A stretch of 64,000 nt of DNA from Isoetes taiwanensis (GCA_021234155.1 JAJEKV010000558.1:62001-126000), one strand, 5' to 3'. Shown: positions 32,701 through 44,112, counted from the first letter of the stretch. The notes: generated by a model from the letters alone, not told the origin. Program-made: numbers and translations.

Positions 32701-35540
32701 GACCTTGGATGTCTTTGCAAACAGGCGAGGCACCTCAGCATGGTAGACCCCTTTCTTGTGAAGGGAGTCTCCGAAAGGTATATATGCTGGTGCATTTTCT
32801 CTCTTGTGTATCTGGCGTCATCTTGCACATCTGCCAAGATTTCACCTTTTTGAGGACCGGATTTTTATACGTGCTTTTCTTTGTGTTTATGCTCAGGAAA
32901 TTCATAATTAATGCATGGGGCAGGGGAAAAATCCTGGTTTTCAGCCAGCTGGCTTGCCAAGTGGCCCGAGTATAGGAAAATCCCGGTATTTTCGGATGAG
33001 TTTTAGACCCTCGATTTTTATTGGGATGGCGTAGTTGGCCACGACAAGGTTTAGACCACGTTTTTATTTTGGGGCATGGAGGAGGCCCGGATTGGCGATC
33101 CGACCTGCTTGGCGTCGTCGGGAGCGGCGAAATTACCCTAGGGGACAAGTTCCTGGCGGCCGAGTTTTCCGGGGGATCAATCACTTACCCCTCACTAGGA
33201 GGTATTGGCATCCACCTCCATGCCAATTGACTACAAGTGTGTAGTAAGCGACCTACTTTGGCGTTTCTTGGAGAGGGGTGGTCTTACGCCCACGAAACTT
33301 GGTCCCCTAGGTAATGGGGATGTTAGGGTCCATTGGCGGAGTCGGTTCTGGGATTTCGGAGTGGGGGTCCGGCCAGATCCCTCGGCCCCGGCTTGGACTA
33401 GCTGCGAGAACAAGATACTTGGGGTTCACCACGAGGCCACGGTAGAAGATTGAAGTGAGAATAGCAGCACTAGGACTGCTAGGTGGTATACATGTGACCC
33501 ACGGAGAAGCAAAGCTAGCTCCACTACCTAGTAGGGCGTTCAGGCGGTGGTCTCGGGAAGGGGTTGGCTCGGGCTTCGTCTCATGCCTCTGCTTGTGCTT
33601 CTATTGGCGGTGCATTTTCTCTTGCGTGTGTGCGGCGTCATCTTTGCACATCTGCCAAGATTTCACCTTTTTTGAGACCGAATTTTTATCGTGCTTTTCT
33701 TTGTGTTTATGCTCCGGAAATTCATAATTAATGCCGGATGAGTTTTAGACCCTCGATTTTTGATTGGGATGGCCACCGTTGGCCTTGACAGGGTTCAGAC
33801 CACGTTTTCGATTTTGGGGCATGGAGGAGGCCCCGGATTGGCGATCCGACCTCGCCGCGTCGTCCGGAACAGCGAAATTACCCTAGGGGACAACTTCCAC
33901 GGCGAGTTTTCCCAGGGGATCAATCACTTACCCCTCACTAGGAGGTATTCAGCATCCACCTCCATGCCAATTGACTACAAGTGTGTAGTAAACGACCTAC
34001 TTTGGCGTTTCTTGAAGAGGGGTGGTCTTACGCCCGCGAAACTTGGTCCCCTAGGTAATGGGGATGTTCGGGTCCATTGGCGAGCCGGTTCGATTAGGGT
34101 GGGGGTCCGGCGGAGTCCTCGGCCCCGGCTTGGATTAGCTGCCAAGAACAAGATACTTGGGGTTCACCACGAGGCCACGGTAGAAGATTGAAGTGACAAT
34201 AGGAGCACTAGGACTGCTAGGTGGTATACATGTGACCCACGGAGAAGAAAAGCTAGCTCCTTTGCTTTCGGTGGGGCGTTCTGGGCCGGTGGCCTCGAAA
34301 GGGGTTGGCTCGGGCTTCGTCTCATGCCTCTGCTTATGCTTCTATTGTCGGTGCATTTTTTTTCTTGCGTGTGCGGCGTCATGTTGCATATCTGCCAAGA
34401 TTTCACCTTTTTTGAGACCCGGATTTTTATCGTGTTTTTTGTGTTTATGCTCGAGGAAATTCATAATTAATGCATGGGGCGGGGAAAAATCCTGATTTTC
34501 AGCCAGCTGGCTTGCCAAGTGGCATGGCGTCTGAGGAAAATCCCGGTATTTTCGGGCGAGCTTTAGACCCTCGATTTTTGATTGGGATGGCCACAGTTGG
34601 CCGGCGGGGGTTTAGACCACGTTTTTTCGATTTTGGGGCATGGAGGAGGCCCGGATTGGCGATCCGACCTCTCCACATCGTCAGAAGCGAAATTACCCTA
34701 GAGGACAAGTTCCACTACCGGTTTTCGGGGGATCAATCACTTACCCCCACTAGGAGGTATTCGGCATCCACCTCCATGCCAATTGACTACAAGTGTGTAG
34801 TAAGCGACCTACTTTGGCGTTTCTTGGAGAAGGGGTGGTCTTACGCCCGCGAAACTTGGTCTCCTAGGAAATGGGGATCTTAGGGTCCATTGGCGAGCCG
34901 GTTTCGATTCGGGAGTGGGGGTCGGCCGTCCCCTCGGACCCCGGCTTGGACTAGCTGCGAGAACAAGATACTTGGGGTCACCACTTGAGGCCACGGTAGA
35001 AGATCGAAGTGAGAATAGCAGCACTAGGACTGCTAGGTGGTATACATGTGACCCGCGAAGAAGCAAAGCTAGCTCCTTTGCCCGATGGGGCGTTCAGGCC
35101 GGTGGCCTCCAGGAAGGGGTTGGCTCGGGCTTCGTCTCATGCCTCGCTTGTGCTTCTATTGGCGGTGCATTTTTCTCTTGCGTGTGCAGCGTCATGCTGC
35201 ACATCCCATAAGATTTCACCTTTTTGAGACCGGATTTTTATCTGTGCTTTTCTTTGTGTTTATGATCCGGAAATTCATGATTAATGCATGGGCGGGGAAA
35301 AAATCATGGTTTTCAACCAGCTGGCTTGCCAAGTGGCCCCGGCGTCTGAGGAAAATCCCGGTATTTCGGGTGAGCTTTAGACCCTCGATTTTTGATTGGG
35401 ATGGCCACCGTTGGCCCGGCGGGGGGGTTTAGACCACGTTTTTATTTTGGGGCATGGAGGAGGCCCGGTTGGCGATCCGACCTCTCCATGTCATCTGGGC
35501 GCCGAAATTACCCTAGGGTTCAAGTTCCACGGCCCTCTTG
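32700..35540. repeat. Tandem array of 740-820 bp units, forward
   Basis: The landmark CTGCCAAGAT (later CCCATAAGAT) falls at 32,831, 33,652, 34,392 and 35,204, giving periods of 821, 740 and 812. About 3.6 units are present. Every unit carries GACCGGATTTTTATCGTGCT, GAAATTCATAATTAATGC, AGACCCTCGATTTTT, TTGGGGCATGGAGGAGGCCC, GAAATTACCCTAG, ACTACAAGTGTGTAGTAA and AAACTTGGTC words. A stretch of frame is shared between units (for example LLWRFLERGGLTP...KLGPLGNGDVRVHWR at 33,240-33,330, 33,990-34,080 and 34,790-34,880). It matches no family I know, and indels break it differently in each copy. Confidence 0.9.
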
Positions 35541-35551
35541 ATCGGAGGAGC

Positions 35552-36070
35552 ATCCCGGAATGTAAATCCTACCAAACCCTAGGGTTTGGTAGGGTTTATC
35601 TCGGCGTCAAGGCGGAGACTAACACATCGAAACTTTGCATGGAGTTCTGTGTATGCTGCTCACGGGGACCATGCGGGAGATGGGGTCAAATCCCCACAGC
35701 AGCGACATGCTTTTCCAGACTCCCCTTCCTTTGGAAAGGGGCTTGTGAAGGGAGTCTCTCGAAAAGGTATCTTTGCCAGGAAATTTGGCTCTGTCTCCCG
35801 GTGCCATGAGGGTAATCCGGCCGCGGGTATTCCACGTCGGATCACAGGCCCTCACGGGTCATCGGACATCCCGAGAATGTAAACCCTATCAAACCCTAGG
35901 GTTTGCTAGGGTTTACATCTCAGCGTCAGAGCGGAGACTCACACATCGAAACTTTGCATGGAGTTCTCTGTGTATGCTCACGGGGACCATGCCGGGAGAT
36001 GGGGTTGAATCCCCTAGCGGCATGCTTTTTCGAACTCCCCTTCCTTTGGAAAGGGGCTTGTGAGTTCTCA
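35552..36070. repeat. ~310-bp tandem duplication with AAACCCTAGGGTTT palindromes
   Basis: Copies begin at about 35,552 and 35,870. Each has a palindromic AAACCCTAGGGTTTG core, then CGGAGACTMACACATCGAAA, CTTTGCATGGAGTTCT, ACGGGGACCATGC and CTTTGGAAAGGGGCTTGTGA. The second copy is shortened and runs into the right arm. The AACCCTAGGGTT core resembles two plant telomere-type repeats meeting head to head, but it is only one unit per side. Confidence 0.85.
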
Positions 36071-36154
36071 AGATCCTTCTATTCTATCCCTTGCCAAACT
36101 CCTCTACAAAAATTTCAAGGGTTATCATATTTCTTGCATAAAAGTCCTAGTCCG

Positions 36155-36300
36155 TCACCCACCATCTAGCCATGTCACCCAAAATTTGCCAACATCACCC
36201 AATGAAAAGACCAAAGATGGACATCTTTTCATTTTTGGCCTAGTCAAAACTTGGCCTTGCTTACTTGACATGCCATGTCACCACTTGGAGTGCCTAGGTG
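36155..36300. repeat. Right inverted arm of the composite repeat
   Basis: This is the reverse complement of 32,560-32,700, in full order and with few mismatches. It is followed directly by reverse-oriented 19-bp minisatellite. Confidence 0.9.
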
Positions 36301-36465
36301 GCATGCTTGAGCCTAGGTGGCATGTTGGAGCCACCTTGGCATGTTGGAGCCTAGGTGGCATGTTGGAGCCTAGGTGGCATGCTAGAGCTCACGAGGCATG
36401 TTGGAGCCTAGTTGGCATGTTGGAGCCTACATGGCATGTTGAAGCCCGGTGGCATGTTGGACTTA
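36300..36465. repeat. 19-bp minisatellite, reverse orientation (first block)
   Basis: About 8 units of CCTAGGTGGCATGTTGGAG, the reverse complement of the units at 32.0-32.5 kb. Confidence 0.95.
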
Positions 36466-36559
36466 GGCGATTTGCATTAAGAATTAGAGATGTAATTATT
36501 TGGAGCCATTGGCGATCGAATCATTCAAAAATATTTGCTACTACAAAATGTGTTCTTGA

Positions 36560-38565
36560 CTTCTAATTGCGACCTTTGGGAGCTCGGTAAATCAAACCCC
36601 ATTTAAATTCGGTTTCTATTGCTTCTGGTTTTCAACTGCAGCTTCTCGACCATGTCTCAAGTGCAACTGAATAAAACTCGACCTCCATAACGTAAACCCT
36701 ACAATAACCTAGCAACCCACAGGGTTTGTGTTTTGGAGGCCATACCCTGGTCAGATTGGACCAGGATCTTGCACAATGTCATGAGGTAGTGGGGGCGTTG
36801 AAGCGGAAAGGCGAGCCCTAAAACCTTCGAGGAAGAAGTTTGACCCAAAGGTCCTCTCACGGAGGTCCACAGCCCCGGGACGGGCAACTCTCCCACCCCG
36901 GAACTGTGATCTGACTCTGCCAACGGACTCGAAACATCGACATTATCCTGGAGACCAAGTTTCGTGGGCAGAAGACTACCCCTGCTCTCGGAAGCGCCAA
37001 AGTAGCTCATGACCAACACGTTCATAGTGAATTGCCCTTAGCGGAGGGTGCAGAATACTGCCATGTAGAGGGTTCGTGTTTCTTTTCTTTGCAAAGATGG
37101 CCGCGTAACTTGGTCCCTAGGGTAGTTTCGTTGTTTGAATGACATGGCGAAGTCAAATCTCCATTAGGGGCCTTTGTCTTTGCCGGACGACAAAACACTT
37201 GGTTTTTCTATCTGCCGTCATTTGTAGGACATTTTGCGGTTTTATATGTTCTCCGGACGGATCTTGAATTTTTTGAGCCTACTCGAAGCAAGTTACTTGA
37301 ATGGAGAATTCAGCGGTCGGATAGGAAACCGGGTTCGGGAAGGGAGGCATTGGCATTTGCCCTCGGGAGGGCTGCTTGGTAGGAAAGCACTGCCTCGGTA
37401 AATCCAAACCCCATTTCGTCGGTTTCTATTGCTTCTTGTTTTCAAGCTGCGGCTTCTCGACCATGTCTCAAGTGCAATGAATAAAACTTCGACCTCCATA
37501 GCGTAAACCCTACAATAACCTAGCAACCCACGGGGGTTTGCGTTTTGGAAACCATACCACAGTCAGATTGGACCAGGATCTTGCCAATGTCATGAGGTAG
37601 TGGGAGGGCATTGGCGCGGAAGATGGATCCTAAAACCTTCGAGAAGAGGTTCGTCCCAAAGGTCCTCTCTGGAAGGTCCTTGGCCAGGGCGGGCAACTCT
37701 CCCACCGGGCTGTGATCGACTCGCCAGCGGACTCGAAACATCGACATTACCACGGAGACCAAGTTTAGGTATGCGAGAAGACCACCCCTGCTCCGGATCG
37801 CCAAAGTAGCTCATGTCCAACACGTTAAGTGAATTGGCCTTAGCGGAGGGTGCGAGAATCTTGCCATGTAGAGGGTTCGTGTTTCTTTTCTTTGCAAAAA
37901 TGGCCGTAACTTGGTCCCTAGGGTAATTTATTTGTTTTGAGCGACATGGCGAAGTCAAATCTCCATTCGGGGCCTTTATCTTTGCCCGAACGACAAAACA
38001 CTTGGTTTTCTATCGTCATTGCGGGACACTGCGGTTTTATATGTTCTCGGACCCGGATCTTGAATTTTTGAGCCTGCTCGGGCAAGTTACTTGAATGGAG
38101 AATTCAGCGGTCGGATAGGAAGCCGGGTTAGGAAGGGAGGCATTGGCATTTGCCCTCGGGGGCTGCTTGGTAGGAAAGCCTGCCTCGGTAAATCCAAACC
38201 CCATTTCGTCGGTTTCTATTGCTTACGGTTTTCAAGCTGCGGCCTCTCGACCATGTCTCAAGTGCGGTGAATAAAACTTCGACCTCCATAGCGTAAACCC
38301 TACAATAACCTAGCAACCCACGGGGTTTTGCGTTTTGGAAACCATACCTGGTCAGATTGGACCGGGATCTTGCCTAATGTCATGAGGTAGTGGGAGGCGT
38401 TGGCGCTTGAGAAGGCGAAGCCCTAAAACCTTCGGAAGAAGTTCGTCCCAAAGGTCCTCTACGGAAGGTCTTTGGCCCCGGACGGGCAACTCTCCCACCG
38501 GGCGTGATCGACTCGCCAGCGGACTCGAAACATCGACATTACCACGGAGACCAAGTTTAGGTGGG
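36560..38565. repeat. Tandem array of ~800-bp units, inverted relative to the first array
   Basis: The landmark AGCAACCCA falls at 36,711, 37,522 and 38,312 (periods 811 and 790), so about 2.5 units are present. The minus strand carries GCCCACGAAACTTGGTC.CC, AATGTCGATGTTTCGAGTCC and TTGGCAGAGTC. These align with CCCACGAAACTTGGTCCCC, AATGGGGATGTTAGGGTCC and TTGGCGGAGTC of the array at 33.2-33.4 kb. It is therefore an older, inverted relative. Minus ORFs such as 37,025-36,699, 37,804-37,520 and 38,786-38,352 are repeat-derived. Confidence 0.85.
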
Positions 38566-38569
38566 CGAG

Positions 38570-39290
38570 GAAGGCCACCTACGCTCAACATGCCACCACA
38601 TATGGCTTCAACATGCCCGCGTAGGCTCCATGGGTCAAACATGCCCCGTAGGCTCCATGGGTCAAACATGCCACCTAGGCCCAACATGCCACGTGGCTCC
38701 AACATGCCACGTGAGCTCCAACATGCCAAGTTGGCTCCAGCGTGCCACCTAGGCTCAAGCATGCCAAGGTGGCTCAAATATGCCACCTAGGCTCCAACAT
38801 GCCACGGGCTTCAACATGCCACGTAGGCTCCAACATGCCAACTAGGCTCCAACATGCCTCGTGAGCTCTAGCATGCCACCTAGGCTCCAGCGTGCCACCT
38901 AGGCTCCAACATGCCACCTAGGCTCAAGCGTGCCAAGGTGGCTCAAACATACCACCTAGGCTCCAACATGCCACGTAGGCTCCAACATGCCGCCTACGGC
39001 TCCAACATGCCACCTAGCATGCCACCTAGGCTCCAACATGCCCACGGGCTCAAGTGTACCCACGTGAGCTCCAACATGCCAAGTTAGCTCCAGCGTGCCA
39101 CCTAGGCTCAAGCATGCCAAGGTGGCTCAAATATGCCACCTAGGCTCCAACATGCCACCAAGGCTTCAACATACCGCGTAGGCTCCAACATGCCAGCTAG
39201 GCTCCAACATGCCTCGTGAGGCTCTAGCATGCCACCTGGGCTCCAGCGTGCCACCTTGGCTCCAACATGCCCGTGGGCTCCAACATGCCA
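38570..39290. repeat. 19-bp minisatellite, forward orientation (second block)
   Basis: About 37 degenerate units of GGCTCCAACATGCCACSTAG. At least one higher-order segment repeats: about 38,720-38,880 resembles 39,070-39,240 (GCGTGCCACCTAGGCTCAAG, then CATGCCAAGGTGGCTCAAAT and so on), a ~350-bp internal duplication. Confidence 0.9.
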
Positions 39291-39560
39291 TTGGGCATGT
39301 TTGAGCCTAGGTGGCATGTTGGAGCCCTGGTGGCATGTTGGAACCCATGTGGCATGTTTGAGCCCACCTTGGCATGTTGATTTACCAGTGGCATGTTTGA
39401 GCCACCTACCGACATGTCATCGGACCCTAGGTGGCATGTTGGAGTCTAGTGTCATGTTGCCTAGGTGGCATGTTGGAGCCTAGGTGGCGATGCTTGAGCC
39501 ACCTTGGCATGTTTGAGCCTAGGTGGCACGTTGAAGACCAGCGTGGCATGTTTGAGTTAA
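39290..39560. repeat. 19-bp minisatellite, reverse orientation (second block)
   Basis: Near 39,290 the orientation flips within a few bases, from CCAACATGCCATTGGG to GCATGTTTGAGCCTAGG units. About 13 units follow. With the preceding block it could form a very long imperfect hairpin. Confidence 0.95.
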
Positions 39561-41160
39561 TATGAACTCTAAATTAGCATTCAAATTTAAGTTGTTAATA
39601 TTTATCTACAAACATGCATAATAAAGGTGCGCTAACATATGAAGCGGTTTGTTTTAACGTCTGGCGCCAACATTTTTGCCCAACATATGTCTAATCTATG
39701 CCCAACTACTAGAGAACCACAATCTCGCCCTTTCCATAAGATCAAGGTTATTATTTTGGGTGACCTAGTACTTGGGCAATCAAATTCCATAGCGATAAAC
39801 AACTCCCCTTTGTGAATAGATTTAAGCCAAAGGCGGGACCATAGCGCTGACCACAACAAGCTGGGCAAAGCTATCTAACCCAAAAGTTCTTTTTTTCAAA
39901 CACTATCACAAGCACCTATAATCGTCTAGCCAGCGAGTCAAAATAATGCTCTAACTCACCTTTCACGGTAACACGGAGATAATCGAAACACGTTTGTCGT
40001 GAACATTATATATCTTTGAAAATTAAAATAATGCTTTTGCCTTGCAGCGTAAAAATGAAATAATACTATACTATTGTATTCAGCGGCCAAGATAAATAGC
40101 AAAATCGATCTACGTAATGTTTTTGGCTCTTAGAATGAGCGGTGGAGATTTGCAAAGAGATCAGCGTGAGAGATTGTGATCAGGAGTCCTTTAAGCGTGA
40201 TTGGCTCCTTCATCAGCGGCATTTCCCTCCCCTTTTTTTTTTCTTTCAGCCCTTTGCCATGGCGATGGCAAATCCGTGATGGCACAACCTCTCTTTTCGT
40301 CTATCCACCCCAAACTGATCCTCTACCTTTCATCATTTCGCGATCCCTAATCGGCTTCTTCCTCGAAAGCGCCCGGCTATGGCGTCTCGGCGGTTGCAAA
40401 GAAATTTGGGGCATTGGCGCCTTAAGCCCTCTTAACTTTCATCTTTGGCGCCCATAGTAAGAGGTTTCTTGCCCGATAAGAGGTTTTACGCCCGCGATAA
40501 GATATTTCATATCCGTCATTGCCCACGGTAAAGAGGTTTCTGATCGGACAAGCTTCAAAAGTAAGAGAATCTGAGAACCGATTCTTTTGTATTGCCTTTG
40601 TTTCTTATTTTTACTTTGTTCTTCTTGTTTTGTGCGAGAAGCTGGTGAGCCCAAAGGTGTCTGCGATTCCCTTGCTAGTTTGTGGGACTAGTAGCAAAGT
40701 ACAATGGAAGGTCCTTTCATACATGTTCTTTGGCAAAGCCCCAGGTGGGTGAGGTAGAGATTCATAGTATTTTGTTCCATTCTGCTCTTTTTTTTAAGGA
40801 TTTTCCTACAAATCATTCTTGAGTCTTGCCATTCTTGTTTCATCAGAAGGCTGGCCATTCTTATTGGGTCTTGCCAGAAAGCTTCTGCCACAAGTCTTTT
40901 CCTCTCTTGTTGTACCAGAAGGATTGTTAGAAGAAGGATTGTTGGACAAGCATATTTGGTTTGTCTCTGGTGGTTTCCTTATTGAGGCCAGAATAGCCAT
41001 ACCACTGAGGCGCCTTTTATCACAACAAAAGCGATCTTTGAGTGCTTGGAGTATAAGCCAAAAGGCGATCTGTAATCTTTGGAGTCTAAAATGGAGTGTA
41101 AAGCGGATTTTGCCAAAGCGTGATCTGGAAGTAATCTACGGTTTCATTTGTTAAATGTTA
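39561..41160. other. Spacer with unassigned ORFs
   Basis: Plus ORFs at 40,176-40,457 and 40,819-41,154 (111 codons) have no recognisable motif. A short GATAAGAGGTTT / CCCGCGATAAG repetition lies at 40,455-40,545. No gene can be named. Confidence 0.35.
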
Positions 41161-42475
41161 AATTTATAAAGGTATGAATGTAAATTTAATTGTTTATTTT
41201 GCATAGTTTATTCTTTACACCGTTGTGCATTCACCTTTTAGTTTTAAGTGTCCACTTTTGCACCATTGGAACTTAGCACAAGAACTTAGTATGTATAAAT
41301 GAGAATGGAACAACATAATAATATATTATTGCCTTATGGACTTGTTTGGGTTCGATTCCCAAAAAGGCTTTTTTTTACAATAAAAAATATCATTACAAAA
41401 TTCATAATATATTAGCTTTTAAATTGTGGTCTATAGTAATTTTTCTTAAATTTGTGCCATGTGTCGACATTTGATTTGTTAGAAGATATATTAGAAACAA
41501 TACTTTGTTTTTTTCTACGTGTAATAATATTTTTTTTTTTATTTTAAAAGTATGCCACGTGTCCATATTTGATTAGCTAGAATAATATTTTTTATTTAAA
41601 AGTATGCCGCGTGTCAATATCTCATTAGTTAAACAACCACATTAAAACTCGCGTTTTTTTCACGTGTTATAATATTACTTTTTACATGTTCTTATTTTAG
41701 GAAAACAATAGCTAGATTTCAATAACACATGTAGTGTTTAAGTAAATTAAAAAAAAGGCCATGCGTGGTTTTCTTAATTTTGCAAAAACAACATTTGAAG
41801 CGGCGATGTCCATATTGAGAAAAAAGAACATTTGAAAACATTATTTTTCTATTTCATCGTGTTTTTTTTTATAGTTCTTTATTTCTAGTGTTGTAATTTA
41901 GTTTTCAAGTGTAGTAAAATTAAAATCTCTGGCGTGCTATTTTAAAGATAAACAACGTATGGTTTTATAAAAACAACAATGAAGAAAAAAAAGTACACGT
42001 TGACAAAAATTTAAAAACTATATCAATTTTTTTCTCTGGCGTGGATTTTTTCTGCAAAAAAGACCACCGTGGGAAATTTTTGCCAAAAACCTTTGTCTCT
42101 TTGTGCAAATCCGGATAAACGGGCCACGTGGACTTTTGGGGCCATTTTTTGTTGTTTTGGCATAAAACAACACTTCCGGTACAACTAAAAAACAACTGTG
42201 GACCAAAAATTGGGGGTCGAGTGTGTTTGCCATTTGGCGGGACTTCTTGGGTGTTGTAGATGGTGATGGTCGGTTTGTGCATAAAATTAAGCGTTGCGGT
42301 TTTCTGTAAGTTTGTTGTGAAGTGTCGAGGTATCATTTGTCTCTTTGGGGCAATTCTCCTTCCTTCTCACTTGCTTTGTAACATTACCATTCTTTTATAT
42401 ATTGATGACCATGACACAGTTCTTCAAAAAAAAAAAAAAAAGCTTATGCAAACGTTCCAACATAATGAAATTGTA
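41161..42475. other. AT-rich spacer with ATGCCACGTGTC words
   Basis: A TGCCACGTGTC..TATTTGATTAG word recurs at about 41,456, 41,554 and 41,606, spaced 50-100 bp. It contains the CACGTG E/G-box palindrome in one copy. Stretches of T and A are frequent. No gene is seen. Confidence 0.5.
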
Positions 42476-42480
42476 GCCAA

Positions 42481-42771
42481 CTATAGTATCGAGATACTCA
42501 AAAGCTTCTTATAAGAATATGTTTGCAATGAAACGCTTACCTTGGAATGGTTCTTCACAAAAGTTACGACCTTGCTCCCTTTATCAATATCATTTGCATT
42601 GTAATGTAGCTTCGTAAAATCCTTCAATAAGTTATCAATGCAATGTGCCATACAAGGTGAGAAGGTAATGTGAGGAGCCTCTGTCATAATCATCTTGCCT
42701 GTGGAATGATTAGCTTGCTCACTATGTCCAACAATTTTAATAGCATTTTCTGTACCAACTTCTTTTCTCAA
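42481..42771 (-). pseudogene. hAT-type transposase fragment (DUF659-like region)
   Basis: The 96-codon minus frame reads HSTGKMIMTEAPHITFSPCM then AHCIDNLLKDFTKLH, followed by KGSKVVTFVKNHSKVSVSLQ. The xSPCxAHCIDLLLEDI...IV.FIxNH pattern is the hallmark of DUF659 in plant hAT-like transposases. The preceding catalytic DNAxNxxxAGK appears as HSEQANHSTGK, so the first aspartate seems substituted. Upstream (higher coordinates) the frame runs into a minisatellite, so the N-terminus is lost. Confidence 0.75.
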
Positions 42772-42784
42772 CTCACAAATTCAA

Positions 42785-43200
42785 AAAGGCCCTCAGACCT
42801 ACCTTTTTCACTCTGAACTGCCTTCTTGGACTCATGAAATGAGAAAGGCCCTTAGACCTACCTTTTTTCACTCTAAGTTGCCTTTCTTTAATCTTGACTC
42901 GCGAGTCCAGAAAGACCCTAAAATCTACCTTTTTTCACTTTACCTTTCTAGACTCATGAGTCGAGAAAAACACTCAAACCTGCTTTTTTTTTATTTTGAG
43001 CTGCCTTTCTCGACTCGCCAGTCAAGAAAGTTGAGAAAGGCCCTCAAACTTGCCTTCGCGAGTTGAGAAAGGCTCTCCAAATTGCCTTTTTCAATCTGAG
43101 CTGCTCTCAACTCGCAAGTCAAGAAGGACCCTTAGACCTGCCTTTTTCACTTCAAGCTACCGTTCCCGACACTCAGTTGAGAAATGGCCCTCAGAACTAG
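42785..43200. repeat. Minisatellite, ~56-69 bp units (AGAAAGGCCCTCAGACCTGCC)
   Basis: About eight units start at roughly 42,785, 42,841, 42,910, 42,964, 43,033, 43,065, 43,121 and 43,179. Each has AGAAAGGCCCT..RACCTRCCTTTTT, then TGAGCTGCCTTTCTCGACTC and an ACTCGCGAGT-like palindrome. It joins the hAT fragment on its left and the LINE tail on its right. Confidence 0.9.
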
Positions 43201-43299
43201 TTCTTATCTTCTTTATCTTGTCTATAGCATCACTTAACTAACTTGATTCGATTTTTTGTAGTCTTTGTCTCGATCAGATAGTACATCCTCAGGAGCAAT

Positions 43300-43890
43300 T
43301 GAAAGACCCCTTCATTGAAGAAAGGCGGCAAGAAGAGGGTGGTGACTTCGGTTGGATATGCCGATGCATGGCCCATGAAGCACCTCTTTGTATAGATTTC
43401 TATCATGTTCAAGTGTGGCTTGCACTACAAGAGGATAGCCCTTTATCCGGTCCTCCTGTATGGGGCAGAAGTGTGGGATCCGGTGATATCCCTCACCACC
43501 TGGAATGATCTCGACCAGGGCGCCATTGAAGATGAATGTCATGCCCTCCAGATCTGCCCAGCATTCGCCCATATCCGAGCGCGGTATGTTCGTCTAGTGA
43601 CTGGCCAGCCCTTGCATGAGTTATTGAATACGATGTCCATGGGCTTGTTGGGGTTCATACCTCCAGGAGGTTATGGATGCGGACTTCGGTTGTGTCCCGA
43701 GATCGTATGGAATTGTCCTATACAATTATGCGGTGTAAGATACTTATTCTTTGCTAAGGTTTTTCCCTCGAAAACCCTCCGGGGAGGGGGTTATCTCGAC
43801 GGTAATACGCTTGTCGCTCTCTTTTTGTTTGAGTCCCATAGGCCAATTGGTCTCAGTTGACGATAAAAAATCTATTTTATTCCATTCTTT
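43300..43890 (+). mobile_element. LINE 3' fragment (post-RT and C-terminal region)
   Basis: The 151-codon frame at 43,405-43,860 begins RIALYPVLLYGAEVWDPVIS and TTWNDLD, the PVLLYGxEVWG...W..IE signature just after the RT domain in LINEs of the 5.8-8.6 kb type. CPAFAHIRARYVRLVTGQPL follows (CPxYxxIRxRY near the end of ORF2). The 3' untranslated part ends GTCCCATAGGCCAATTGGTC and CGATAAAAAATCTATTTTAT. The first tail words recur at 54.7-55.06 kb, and the last ~80 bp again at 58.49-58.57 kb. RT itself is missing (5'-truncated insertion). Confidence 0.75.
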
Positions 43891-44112
43891 ATAGAAGATG
43901 ACTTTGCTATTGAATTTTTTCCCCCAAAATTCTACTTTTCTGCGCTTTTTTGGCGATGGAGATATTGTTAAACCTCTTTTCTTTCTAAAATTTTCCTAGT
44001 CTATGCCTTTTGAGCTTACTTTTTTGAGCAAATGTTGTGTTTTACTTGTCCTTAACAAGTTTGTATCATTTTTTTTACGTCTTTCTTGTAGGTTTTCTAG
44101 AGGTTTCCTTAC
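43890..44112. other. AT-rich spacer
   Basis: T-rich sequence, possibly the 3' flank of the LINE or an intron of the following fragment. TTTCTTGTAG at 44,082-44,091 could act as a splice acceptor. Confidence 0.3.

Noticed and set aside
32735-34883. Long ORFs in the satellite arrays as genes (for example minus 33,184-32,735 and plus 33,760-34,191)
   Set aside because: They overlap on both strands, track the ~800-bp repeat and shift frame from unit to unit. No protein family fits.
38352-38790. ORFs of 127-144 codons on opposite strands with (MPP/ACWSL)-type repeats
   Set aside because: They are translations of the 19-bp minisatellite. 19 bp is not a multiple of three, and the low stop content is compositional.
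41348-41360. GGGTTCGATTCCC, a perfect tRNA T-arm / B-box match followed by a T run
   Set aside because: No A box, anticodon arm or acceptor stem could be found in the preceding 80 bases, so it is not a tRNA gene. Chance or an old Pol III-derived scrap is more likely.
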